Source of the DNA: Parietichytrium sp. I65-24A | Lineage: Eukaryota > Sar > Bigyra > Thraustochytrida > Thraustochytriidae | Assembly: GCA_012862575.1 (NCBI GenBank) | Contig: BLSF01000050.1 | Span: 248,001-312,000 of the forward strand | Reading direction: 5' to 3' | Length of the DNA stretch: 64,000 nucleotides | Shown: piece by piece, positions 49,121-61,100 of the stretch | How positions within the stretch are numbered: the first letter of the stretch is position 1 | How the letters are laid out: every line of letters begins with the position of its first letter | Position numbers and translations under genes: made by a program | Notes under the pieces: model-generated | What the model was told of the DNA's origin: nothing | Database searches by the model: none | The model's input: only the letters and a program-made list of their open reading frames with translations

Positions 49121-52112
49121 CGCATTCCTTTCCTCCTGCTCAATGTCGTTTTTCGTTTCTGTTCTTTGAATTCCGGTTTGCTGGGGATCCGTCGTTTACG
49201 ACAGGCTTTCTGTGCACTTGGCTGGCTGGTTGACTTGGGAACTCGTAGTTTTACAATGCATAGCTACATCTGTGACTTTGTTTTCGCGGCCCACACTCAC
49301 GGTGGGTACAAAACGTTTAAAGCAGAGAGCGCTGTGATCGATTCGATCAATCAGCTTTGCTCGCACAAGGACGCCATTTGTTTGGCCATTCGATGGAGAC
49401 TTTAGCACTTTGCGCAGGTCCAATTCCGACTCTGTCTAACTGAAAACGAATACACTTTTCACATCCTTGATGCACGAGCTGGAAATGGGGTGACTCAATA
49501 GATTTTGTGATTCGTTTCAGAGGGTGAGGGGGATGGCATCTGGCTCTCAAGTTGTCTGATTCGGCTCTCGTTTGCTTTCTGCGAGAAATCTGTTAGCTTC
49601 CCCGCAGAAAGGGCAGTACGAATCTGGCACCTTGGGTATTGCCTATTACAAACTCTTGACCGCAGTTCCACTTGGATGCCCGGTTCGCGGTGCGCATCAC
49701 CATACCCACTTTAGCACGGAGTACCTTGGCTCACTACATCCATATCACTCGCTTCCTCTGGAATTGGGTGCTTCACTCTGTCCTAAAGACCTGGAGATTC
49801 TCTATGCACTCTGCTTTGGTGCTGCTCCGAGCAAGGGAGTGCAAGAGCAAGGAGACTCAACGCAAGGAGGTTGAAGGGAATGTAGGGACTGAATCGAAGG
49901 AAATCTTTCCAGCGCTTTCCTCCATGGAAGGCGGCAGTGCGGAGGGCGGATACAAAAACGGATGTACTTATCATAAGATCAATGCCAGTACACATCGTGG
50001 AGACGACATGAGGCTTGTTAAACTGGTGAGTGAAACTGGAAATTTCTCCCCAAGCTAGCCACAGGTGCGCGTCAGGAACGAACTGCTACTATTTAGGTTC
50101 ATGTGCATCCCACTCTATCGATTTCACTGCATGCTTGTGCTAAGGTGTTTGTGAATTTTTTCCAAAGCATGACCTGCCCGTGTCATCGTTTCGCTCCGTC
50201 CCAGGGGGGTGGTGTGCGGTCTCAATCGTACCGTACTTGGCGCTTGTAAATTCAACTGCGACTGGCCAACCTCCCAACGCCATTGACAACTAGGCCGGTA
50301 CCAAACTCTGGGTACATCACTGGTTGGTTTCGGAAGCATGAGAGTGCTGTGTCGCGCAGCCCCGGGTGTGTGCTTCCAATTACTGCAACTGCGTGAATAA
50401 ATAATTATGAGCGAAAAGCCAGCTGATGGTGCCCATACGTGTGTTCGTGCAATCAATAGTGCTGTGAATGTGTTGGTAGTCTCTGAATTTGCGTCAATTT
50501 TTTGAGGTGGCGGTAGTGTGAGCCAATCAATACAACCCGCCTCTAGAGTTTTGATGCTGCTAACCAAAAACAGATCTTATTCATTTTCGTAAATTCATGA
50601 GAAATCATCCATTGCAAAGATGCTTTGGAATGCACAGTGGGGCAGATTGGCGCATTTGGGGCGGATTTGCGTCTGTTCCTGTAACATCACTCAGAACATC
50701 AAAGTACTTTCTGCAAGACTCTTGCCTCCAAGCACCTACTAACCCACACCAACGCGACCCTAGCTGCCACTGAGTTCTCTAAAGTGTAGCTCGGAGCCCC
50801 TACTCTGGTGGCGGTGCACGTGTCCTTGCATCACCATTTCGCCTCCCTCCTCTACGTGCTTGCCTCCACTGCGCTCTGCCTGTGGCCTCTCCAGTCTTTC
50901 CGAATTCCCAGCCAACTTCATTTCACTGGGTGGAACACACGCTCGCGGCCAATCCCTTCGAGCCATGATGATGATGCTGATGAATGTGAATGTGAATGTG
51001 AATGTTCATTTCAAAAAGAGCCGCAACGAGTGAGAGCATGAGAGTGAGAGAGTGTTCATACCAGCCAAGTCGAGAACGACTTCGGCTTTCTTTTCTTCTC
51101 CATCAGTCAGTAACCTACTCTTTGGTAGCTATGATCTGATCCTCAGCTACAGAGACCACACGCCCCAAGCACACCTCCATCCACGTGCAATTGCAATTGC
51201 AATTGCAATTCCAAGCCATAGCTAAAGAGTCTACACGTAATCTAACCAGTAGGATTGCAGCATTGCCTTAGTACTCAAACCTCCTACTCCACTCTATCTA
51301 ACTCTATTAGTACTACTAGTAGAGCTACTAGCTACTAGTTGAGTAGAACGGTGCTGTGAATACTAGTGCTAGTGCACACCACACAAAGAGGAGAGCAGGA
51401 TGTGAGGTAGTTTGCACTTAGTTGGACTGACTACTAGAAGAGTAAGAGTGGTTGGGCTTTGTGACCGCAAAGATTTGCGAGGCACACTGCGAGACAAATG
51501 AGAGTTTCGTTTCTTCTTCTCTCTTCTCTCATTTACTCATTTACTCCTTCTCTCTTTCTCTCGAGAGAGAGTCGTGTGAACATCATGCATGGCGAGGCTT
51601 TCAGACCGCCGCGGCGCGTGAAGAGGCTCTACTAGTCTCTTGAAGGACAGAGCAAGGACGGGTCTCTTGTTGCTTGCATTGTCTTCTCAAAGTGTGGGCC
51701 ACCCAAAACTGCGGAAATGGGTGTCTGACAGTGAACTTACTGTTAAATCAGAAACGTAAAGCGTAAAGCGTACCGGTACTGCACATCAGCAGTTCAATTG
51801 ACTGTGAAAACAAAGCAAACGTTGGCGGTAAGCGAAACTGTACCGCTACAAGCAATTTAAGCAACCTTTGCTTCTCCAAATAAGTTAGTATCTTGAATGA
51901 AGCATCGTGAAACCCTTCACAAAGTTGAGGTCACGTAGAGGTTGTCTTTGCAAAGAATGCGCAGGAAGCCTCACCCAACCTCCATCTCTCTTCCAGGCAC
52001 ACGTATAATATAACTAGGCGGAAATGGCATGCACTGCTCTGTTTTCCATTTGAAGAGCAAATGATGTGATGCAGACCCTTGAAGGTTCAACAAGGCAAGA
52101 CAAGGCAAGACA
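49121..52112. other. Three-kilobase divergent intergenic region
   Basis: This lies between the starts of two large surface-protein genes on opposite strands. Frames of up to 147 codons show no motif. It contains GAATGT units near 50,979-51,005, four ATTGCA units near 51,187-51,212, a TACTAGTAG-rich tract near 51,300-51,350, and CAAGGCAAGA direct repeats at 52,091-52,110 right before the ATG of the giant gene. Promoters of both genes should be here. Confidence 0.55.
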
Positions 52113-55100
52113 ATGGGCGGTCAAGAAGAGACGAAGGCCGGCGATGTTTGCGGTGAAACCTACGCGGGAGAGCATAAGGAGGTTTCCGTGGCACTCGCCA
52201 TCGAAGAGACTGAAGTCAAGGAGGAGACCAAGCCGTGGTACAAGACGAAGAAAGGCGTCCTAGGTACTGTTGCAGTTCTCGCTGCGCTAGTTGGCGCTAG
52301 TGCAGCGGCCGCGATCGCCATTTCCACCGGCGATGAGCCAATCGTTGATGATGGGGGAGGAGGTGACGAAGACGCGGAGGATGACTACCCTTATCCAAAT
52401 GTAACTGTGTGTGGCACGCTTGAAATGGAGGACAACATTGTGCGCTCCGAGTTTGGCGAGGTCATGGCCGTGCAAATAGAAAGCAAGGTTGTCGGGTTCT
52501 GCCTGGCTCGTGCGTCGACTTCGTCTGCTGTTACGCTCGACTTGTGCATGTCATCGCGAGCGAGTCAAATGTGGGTTCTTGACTCGGAGCAGCACATCAC
52601 GAGTAGCATCGATGGCAAATGCATCGTCAGGGACGAGATCGAGGGAACCTTCGTTCTTGGCGATTGCAACATTGGTGCCTTGGTGTTGGAAAAAGACGGA
52701 CGACTAGAATCCGGCACCGCGTGCGCGGCCGTGGACATAGTAAACCGTGAGTTGCTTGCTCTGACCGGTATTGAGTGCGAAGATGACGACGTCGAAAGAG
52801 ACAGTATATTCATCACGACTGCTCCTGCGGCGGTACTGTTTCGACATGCACCGAGCAGCCTCTGTCTTGGTCACGACGGGGTCGATTCGTTCGTGACGCT
52901 GCGGGAATGCGACCTTGCACAGAGCTGGGTGATCCAGGATGGCGCACTCGCCAGCGATGGAGGCTTGTGCTTGGATTCGAGATCGCGTGGCAAGCCATTC
53001 ATGTCCGTTTGCAACGGAGAATCTGACCAGCAAATGTGGTTTAACCAATACAGCCGCGTGGCGTCGGCCACTGGCAAGTGTTTGGTTGTCGACGAGAGTA
53101 CCTCGGAGCTCAAATACGGTGCGAATTGCCAGGCGCCTGATCCGTCCCAAGTTTTTGAGAAAAGTTCTGCACTCGTTCGCGTAACACTCGGATGTGACAC
53201 GGAAAGGTGTCTGGCCCACGACATTGAGACTAGTTTGGTGTCTTCAGCTCCATGCGAGGAGCTGGACAGTACCCAGGCCTGGACAATGATCAATGGGCGG
53301 CTCACTGTGGATGGGAGCTGCGTCACCGTTGTGGATGACGGGTTACGCCTCATGCCATGCCAATCCTCGGGTCAAATAGTTGCGGTGGAAGGCAATGCAT
53401 TGTGGTTCCCTGGGTCCAAACAATGTGCAGCCGACATTGACGGCAAGGTGGTGGTTGTCAAGTGTGCAGACGACAAGTCTATGGCAGCGTCCGTTCGCCG
53501 ATTTTATCCTCGGAAACGTACGTCTGACGAAGCCTTCCGCTGCTCGCCACTCGCTCCGTGCAGCAATGGCGAAGGGACGTGCGAAGACGACCGAGGCTGT
53601 GCTGGCGACCTGGTCTGCGGCATCGGCACGTGTCCGCTGTACGGGTGGGGGTCCAAGGACGACAACTGCTGTAGCGAGCCTCCTGTTCCTCGGTGCTATG
53701 CCTCCTCGTTTGAGGAGCTGGAGACTCAGGTGCGAGTGTGTCCAACCGGGATCATCTCAACAACGAGCAGGATTGAGTTCACCAGGCCCATCATAATTCC
53801 TCCGGGGAAGCGCGTCACCGTCCAGAAGTTGGAGGAGTACGATCAGCAATTTTCTGAACTAGCGGAGGAAGCTCAGTTGACTCTCTCCACGTCGAGAAAC
53901 TCGCGCGACTCGCTCTTTGAGGTATACGGAAATCTCCGCATCAACGGCGTCCAGGTAAGCAATGAATTGGAGGGTGGTAGCGATCTTGGAGGTGTGGCCC
54001 GCGCGATTGGGGGAAACAGCACGCTTCTCATTAATCAGTGCTCGCTCAGTGCGGAGACTATCCCTGTACTTGCGGAGGACAGGGCCAACGTGCAGGTGTT
54101 GCACACACGTTTGACTTCGCGAACAAACCAGGGATCTTTCAAGGGCTGCGCAGATTGCGATGCAGCCTTTGACAACATCGACCTTCATATTGAGAACGAC
54201 GAGACTGCTCATCTTCAGGGCGCCAAGTTGCTCGATCTCTCGGACATCCACCTTACCCTTGGTGCGGACTACTTTAGCCGCGACAGTCTAGGGCGACGGA
54301 AACTTCGAAGTCTTTCAGCGACTACAGGGCTTCTCGATTCGAAATCTGTCGAAAAGCTCAATGTGCGCGACGCTCGCAAGTTTTACGCATCGTATCTTAA
54401 CTGCTCTGGTGCTGAGCTGCTCAACGAGTTTGCAGCGGCAACTGCAGGAGAGTGCTTAGACGCCTGTGACAACGAGGACCTATGCAAGGGCTTGTTTTGG
54501 CATCTGAACGCCACTAATACAAGTGAAGTCTACTCGCGCTGCTCTCTCTACTCTGCTGTTAACGAAGAGGAGTGCACAGCGCTGGAGAGCGAGGAGGACA
54601 ATCTGCTGTTCGACTTGTTCCGAGTGGTCACAAAGTCGCATGTGAACGATAAGGGCATCGTGCCGTTCCAGCTGGACAAGGACGCTCTTCGCGTTGAACG
54701 GGGCATGTGCATTCACATGAACCTGGACTCTCTCATCCGCGTTGATGGCGTGGCTTCGCAGCAGCAATGCCGCATTTGGTGCAAATACATGACTCCAACC
54801 TGTCGAGCAGCTGAGTATTATGCCGGAGACCAAACCTGTGTCCTAGGTACATCGGTCACGTACTTCGACACGTCCGTGGACATGTCTGGTGCCTGCCTCC
54901 CAAATGCAAACACCGAGATCCTGCCTGCTTCCGAAAAGCTAAATAGAGTGAGCTTTAACTGCGTCCCGGAACTAACGGATGTCATTGGTTTCTCGGGTAT
55001 CTCAGCCGAGGCTTGCGGGACACTCTGTCAGCTCGAAGGCAACAGCTGCGTTGCGATCGAGTTTGAACCGTCTACAAGAGAGTGTCATCTGCTTGGTAAG

Positions 55101-58100
55101 CGCGACCTTTGGACCAATCCCTTTGCGCAAAAGTGCCGAATCCGGCCCGACGAGGCTCTTTCTTCCAAACACTCGTTTGAGCTCATCATCTCGCAGCACA
55201 CCGGCATCCTCGAATTTCCGCGTAGAGACTTTGTAGGAGACATTGTGCTTGGCGCTGCATTTTGTTCCCTTGGTCCGGACATGCCCATGGAAAAGCCAAT
55301 CTTTGCGAAGGAGCAGGATGGAGTCATGATCTGCCTTGAAGAATGCGCTCTCACTCCGGGATGCGTTGGGGTGGAGCTGCGAAAGTCAGATGCTTCTTCT
55401 TTTCCTCAGTGCTTTTTCAAAGACAGCGCAGCGTTTTCGCCATGTGAGCCTGGCCAATCACCAGCGGACCGCTTCTTCATGTCCAAGATCACCACCAGTT
55501 ATTCGCTCACTTCTTACAACTCCTCTGAGGCCATGGTGGAAGAAGAAGTGATCGAGGATGCCTTTGCCGAGCGCAACATTACTTTCGAGGCGTGTAGATT
55601 CATGTGCTACCTGGACTCCGGCTGCACACGTTTCACTTACGATGCAGTCAATGGCACCTGTATTGCCCAAACATTCCCAGCTCCTGGGATGTCTCAATAC
55701 ATCGGGGAGTACGCAGTTCCTGAAGGGGCTGTGTTGTTTGAGGAAGAAACGCTCGTGCACAACGCCTCGTTCCATGAATACATTACATATGGTGGTCATG
55801 GTTATCTTTTTGGCGACATGCCACTTAATTTGGACAGCGAGACAGGGACGGAAGACGACTGTGCCTTGTACTGCGCGCACAATCTTCATTGCCGCGCATT
55901 TTTATTCGAAAGCAGCGTTTGCCATATGTTTAGGGGCCTCATTGGAGACCCAACCCTCTCCTCTCCAGGCTCGCGACTACCCATGCTCTCCACTCTTCCA
56001 TTTAAATACCAAATGGGAGACGTACAGCGCAACTACTTCGATATGACGGGCCGCGCTCGTGTTGCTGGCCTGCCTCTGAATGCTCCTTTCGGAGGAGTCT
56101 CCGAGGTTGCTGACTGCATGATGGCCTGCGAAATCACTCGTGCTTGCGCTGCGTTCCAATACCTGCAAAACGAATGCGTTTTGTACCCGGACTCCTTTGA
56201 GCAGGTATACAACGAGTCTGAGGTGAACTACCTTGTGTTTGTGGCCGAGAGTGACTACGAATTCGAATCGATGCCTGACGGATTATGCGCTTCCGGCAAA
56301 AGAATCTCTTCTCTTGACACTATCACCGTGGAGCAATGCAAGAAAGCGTGCGCGACAATGTCAGGGAGCGAACGCTGCATGTCGTTTCGGTACGACTATG
56401 ATCAGGCCGCTTGTGAACTATTTCGCGGAGCCGAACTACAGAACCATGACTGTCCATCCAGGCCTGCCTCAGCGACGTTTGTGTCGATGTCCGCGTTTGC
56501 GGATGAGGACTACTCCTTTCTCCCGCTTCCTGGCGCATGTTCAGCTGGACAGGGAGTCATCACTGTGCTCGAAAATCGAACGTTGGACATGTGCGAGCGA
56601 GCCTGTGCCCTGGACCCTGAAGTTTGCAAGGCATTTATCCATGTTACCACACAGGAGCGTTGCACTTTATTAGACAGCGGCGCATATATTGCAGGGGACT
56701 GCAGTGATGGGGTCATGCACCTCAGATATGAGGCTGACAAGTTCACCCGGCTGGAGAGCCAATGCCTCAAAGGTGAAACAATTGTGACCTTCCCAAGCAT
56801 GACCACCCAGCGCTGCGGCTTATTATGTCATTCGCTTGAGGGCTGCGAGGCGTTCAGCATGGATGGCACTTCTTGCACTCTTGTAAGTTCAGTGTGGTCG
56901 GAACCGAGCGACAACTGCTTGGGCGTGGAGAGTTATGTGGCCCATTCCGCGCTGTTCTTTTCAGAGGATTCGCCGAAGGACAACGGCAACACCGTTGAGC
57001 CAGGCAAGTGTGGAAGTAATGCCCTGGACAGTTCTTTGCAGCTTAGCAGCGCCAACGCGCTCTTTACCCTGGATGAGTGCAAAGCAATGTGCAACGCTCT
57101 CAGTGAGGCTTGCCAGGCGATCAACTACGACCGTAACGCCATGGTTTGTGTCTTGTTGGGACCGCAGGCTGAGGGCGGCTGCGGAAAGATCGAGGGCGAA
57201 CCATGCTCTTGCGGTGCTGGCCTGGACCCAAGCAGCACTAAACTCTATGTCTCGTTTCGGTCCATGGTAAGAGGAAGCCCATTTCAATACAAATTTCTGC
57301 CCGAGCGAGTATGCCATGGCCCGTCTCTTCTCGAAGAGGACGAGGAGAAAGGTTCCCTTGCTCGGTGTAAGGAACTTTGCTCTCTCAAGTCGTCCTGCTA
57401 CACAGTGTCGCGCCAGGCGGATGGCATGTGTATCTTTGGCAAGGAAGACTTTCAGTACAGCACGGGATGTTCTGATGTTTGGCTCAAGCGTGAAGTATCG
57501 CAGTACGGTATGCTCATCAACGTTCCAGTACTTGCACAAGACCGCCACGAGGAGCTCCTGGACAAGAGTATGGAGGAGTGCAAGGCCCTTTGCAACTCTC
57601 GACAGGATTGTGTGGATGTGATGACGTTCTGTGTTCGACCAACAAACTCGCGTGGACAGTGTTTTCTCTCGACGTCGCGAAGCTACCGAGAGAGTGGAGC
57701 CGACGAACTCTGTGAAAGTGATCAAGGAGCCATGGACGTCGCGGTTCACAAGGTGCGGTTTTTCTTCTCTCCAAATCCGGTGAGCGGTATCTGTACTCCG
57801 GATGCAGTGGAGCGAAAGAGCGTGGTGGCTGCTTCTCGAGAAGAATGTGCAGAGGCGTGCATTGAGGACTCCCGCTGCGCAGGCTTCGAGTATGGAAGCA
57901 ACGTGCTGGCTTCCAACGACCACGGTTGCACCACGTACAACATCAGTTCGGACAACCCGTACGACAGCACGACGTGCGCAACGGGTGACTTTGCGGAGGG
58001 ATCCTTCTACCCGCGAGGCGCTGGGCAGCTTAATACCTTGAGTGAAGTTGAGTATTCTGCTCGCGTGTGGCTTCGCGACCCAAACGCGCGCGTGGCAAAG

Positions 58101-61100
58101 GGATTGTACAAGGAGGTGGAGGAATTCAAGCGTCAGAGCAAGAGGATAACCGTGCGCCTGGAGAAGGTTGCCGTGGCTTCTGGTATTGCGCTTGGTCTCA
58201 TCGCCGCCTTGTCAGCGAGTGTTCAGGCCCTTAATGGGGGGCTTAAGCTTATAGTTCCTGTGCTGCGAGGTCTCGAGCTCGGAATCTCGCTCGTTGTGCC
58301 AATGGTGCGTTTTGTTCCAGTGATTGGAAGTGTCCTCACCAGCATTCTTAATGGGCTGCGAAACTTAGTCTTTCGGCCGACTCGGAAAACACTCGATGAA
58401 ACGGGAAAAGCCCTGAGCGAGAGCAAGCAAAAGAAAGTTCAGCTCGTTGAGACAGTCGTTGGCAAGCTGGACGGCCTCCTGCGTGCGGCAAGTACTGTGT
58501 TGGTTCCTGCTGGCGCAATACTGTCCGTTCTGACAATTGTGCTGATTCAAAGTCATAAATGCGCGTTTGAGTCGGAAGACATGCTTCTTGTTGCAAAGAT
58601 AGAGGACATGATTCACTTTGCGCAAAAGGTAACCCAGGAGATGAGCAACATACTCAGTCGAGTGTTCAATGCTCTTTCGCGGAATCTGTTTGAGGGCTTT
58701 AACATGCGTCTCTCGTCGCTTGTGGGCAAGCTGGATGGCGTGCTGTCTGGACCCGTCTTTGAAATCAGCCATGACCTCAAGCCGTTGGCCTGGATCGCCA
58801 GATTGCCTGAATTCAGTATCAAGATCCCCAAGATTGAAATATGGCCTGGCATTACAATTTTTCCGGAAATTAGGATAACTCTCCAGGACATTGCTAACTT
58901 TCTCAAACCGCTCGGGTGGCTGTTTGGTTGGCTGGACTTGGGAGGCCTCATCGAGCCGCTTTTCCCCAAGGTCACACTTGTTAACCTCGGTCTAGACATG
59001 AGTGTTTTCAATTTCCTAGACGATATGCGCAGTGGTCTCCTCGAGCAGTACACCGACCTGCTCGCGAATTTGCAGGCCCCTGGTATTCTTCTTGACCAGC
59101 TCATGGAAGAGCTGCCCAGCTACACACCAGACACGTTCATTCCGTGCAATTTGGGCGATGAACTTGCCGACCTTCTCCTCATGAGAGGACCAGACGATGG
59201 CAGCGGCGAGAACGACGGTGATACCGAGGATGATGGCGACGAGATTGACGGTAAAGCGTTCAGGGGTCGTGTGCTCCGGGAGTTTGACCACCAAGCCCCT
59301 TTAGATAGAAAGGACTTCTTCCGGCAGATGATCTGGGTTTTAAAACGCAAGTTCCCGTTTCGACGCGAGAAGACCGCATCTGTGCAGGGCGGCGTGGCAG
59401 GGCGACGAAAATGGAACTTGGTGTCGCAACGAAACGCTCTGATGAAAGAGTCCCGAGTTCATTGGTCGCCCGTGAAACTTGTCACCGTGGACCGTCGCGC
59501 AAGAGGCTACAAGATTGACGGCGATGGCTCTGACATCCCATTCAAGGTGTCCGCGGCTGGTTATGTGTCTCCTGTTCCGAAAGACTACAAGAACAAGTAT
59601 CTCGAGCTGTCGTATACGTACACGGATCACAACGGCGCCAAAGGCACGGGCTCCAAGTGCTACATGGGCATATCTAAAAGTGGGATACCGAGGCCACTCA
59701 CTCGGAACCTGGGCAGCAGACCAAAACAAAGCATCTTCTCTATGCTAAAAAATGGAGTTTTCTCGTCCACTCTGTTGCCGCTCGAGTTCAAACCGCCAGG
59801 CAACCCGTGGGGCCGCGACAAGAGTGGCCAAGCAGGCAAGTGGACCGTTACCTTGGAAGGCAAAGTCGTTCTCAAAAGCTCCACTTCTCGTCTCCAAAAA
59901 GAATGCCCCGATTGCCCTGACGGCGCGTGGTGTGCGGAGAACCGCCGGCTCGCAAAGAAGCGGCGCAGGGACATCCGTTCCACGCTGGAGCCCCGTTCGG
60001 GTATAAAGATAATTTCGCGAGAGGTCAGCCGAACGCCATTCTTTTTGAAGACGCTTGAAGACGAGCGCATTGACTATCTTCCAGCCAGAAATGCTTTCGC
60101 CGCTTGCTTCGTGGCCATGCCAGATTCTGAGGAGGGAAGTGAGGACTACTATGTGTGGGAGGGCCCGACGTTGTACGACGATGATGAGAAGAAGAAAGCT
60201 CGTAAATTGCTAGGAGAGCTATGTAAGAGCACCTCTAGCGCAGACCTCGCCAAGACGAAAACCGCATTCCTGAAGAGTGGGCAATGCAACTCGCTGCCCC
60301 ACGAGACTGGTAGTTTGACGCCAGTTGCAAGCTGCTCCCGACCAGAGGAGTGGGATTTTGTCGAACTCTTGACGGATCCGAAGAGTAAGGAAGGAAATGG
60401 ACTGGCGCGATCCGTCCTCTTCCACAAAGGCTGGGCCCGTGAGCTAAACGCTTTGGGATCTGGAGCTGACGAAGAACTCCGTCATGTGAGTCGGCGTGTA
60501 TTTCGGTTTGCTCTCGCTTTGGAGAAGACATGTAATGCAGTTGAGAGAAAAAAATGGGCCTCAGCAGAGAGCCATTTTTCCAGCGCTTGCATGCCGTACC
60601 TGCATGAGCCTATTTCAGAATACGTGGAGCGAGTTGCCGGTCGGGATGAAGCTTTAAGTGAGAACCTGCACAGCATCGGACCTATTCAGCCGGAGCCTGA
60701 TGAAGAAGAGGGACAGCTAACCCGAGGGTCTCAGACAACAGTTTCCAAAAGTAAATCGAGCTTGCGGCGGGGATTGTTGACCCGTAGGGAACTTGAAGAG
60801 GTACTGGCTTCACTTCCCGATACTTACGTAACAAACGCACGACAAGCTCCCGGAGTGTATGTTGGCAGAACAATTCGCTGGTCTCAGCAGGGCGAAGGGA
60901 ACCAAGAACTAGACTGGTCAACGCATCCAAGGTTTGTTCACTGGCAGCCTGAAGCGAGAGGCACAGGTGAATTCGCCCTACACCTTTATACAGCGCCGAT
61001 TCGCCCCCTTCGAAATACCCCTGCAGGTACGAACAATCTTTATGCAACCTTCAATGAAGCATTGAGGACGCGGAGTAGAAGGGTCTGGCCAAGAGATCGA

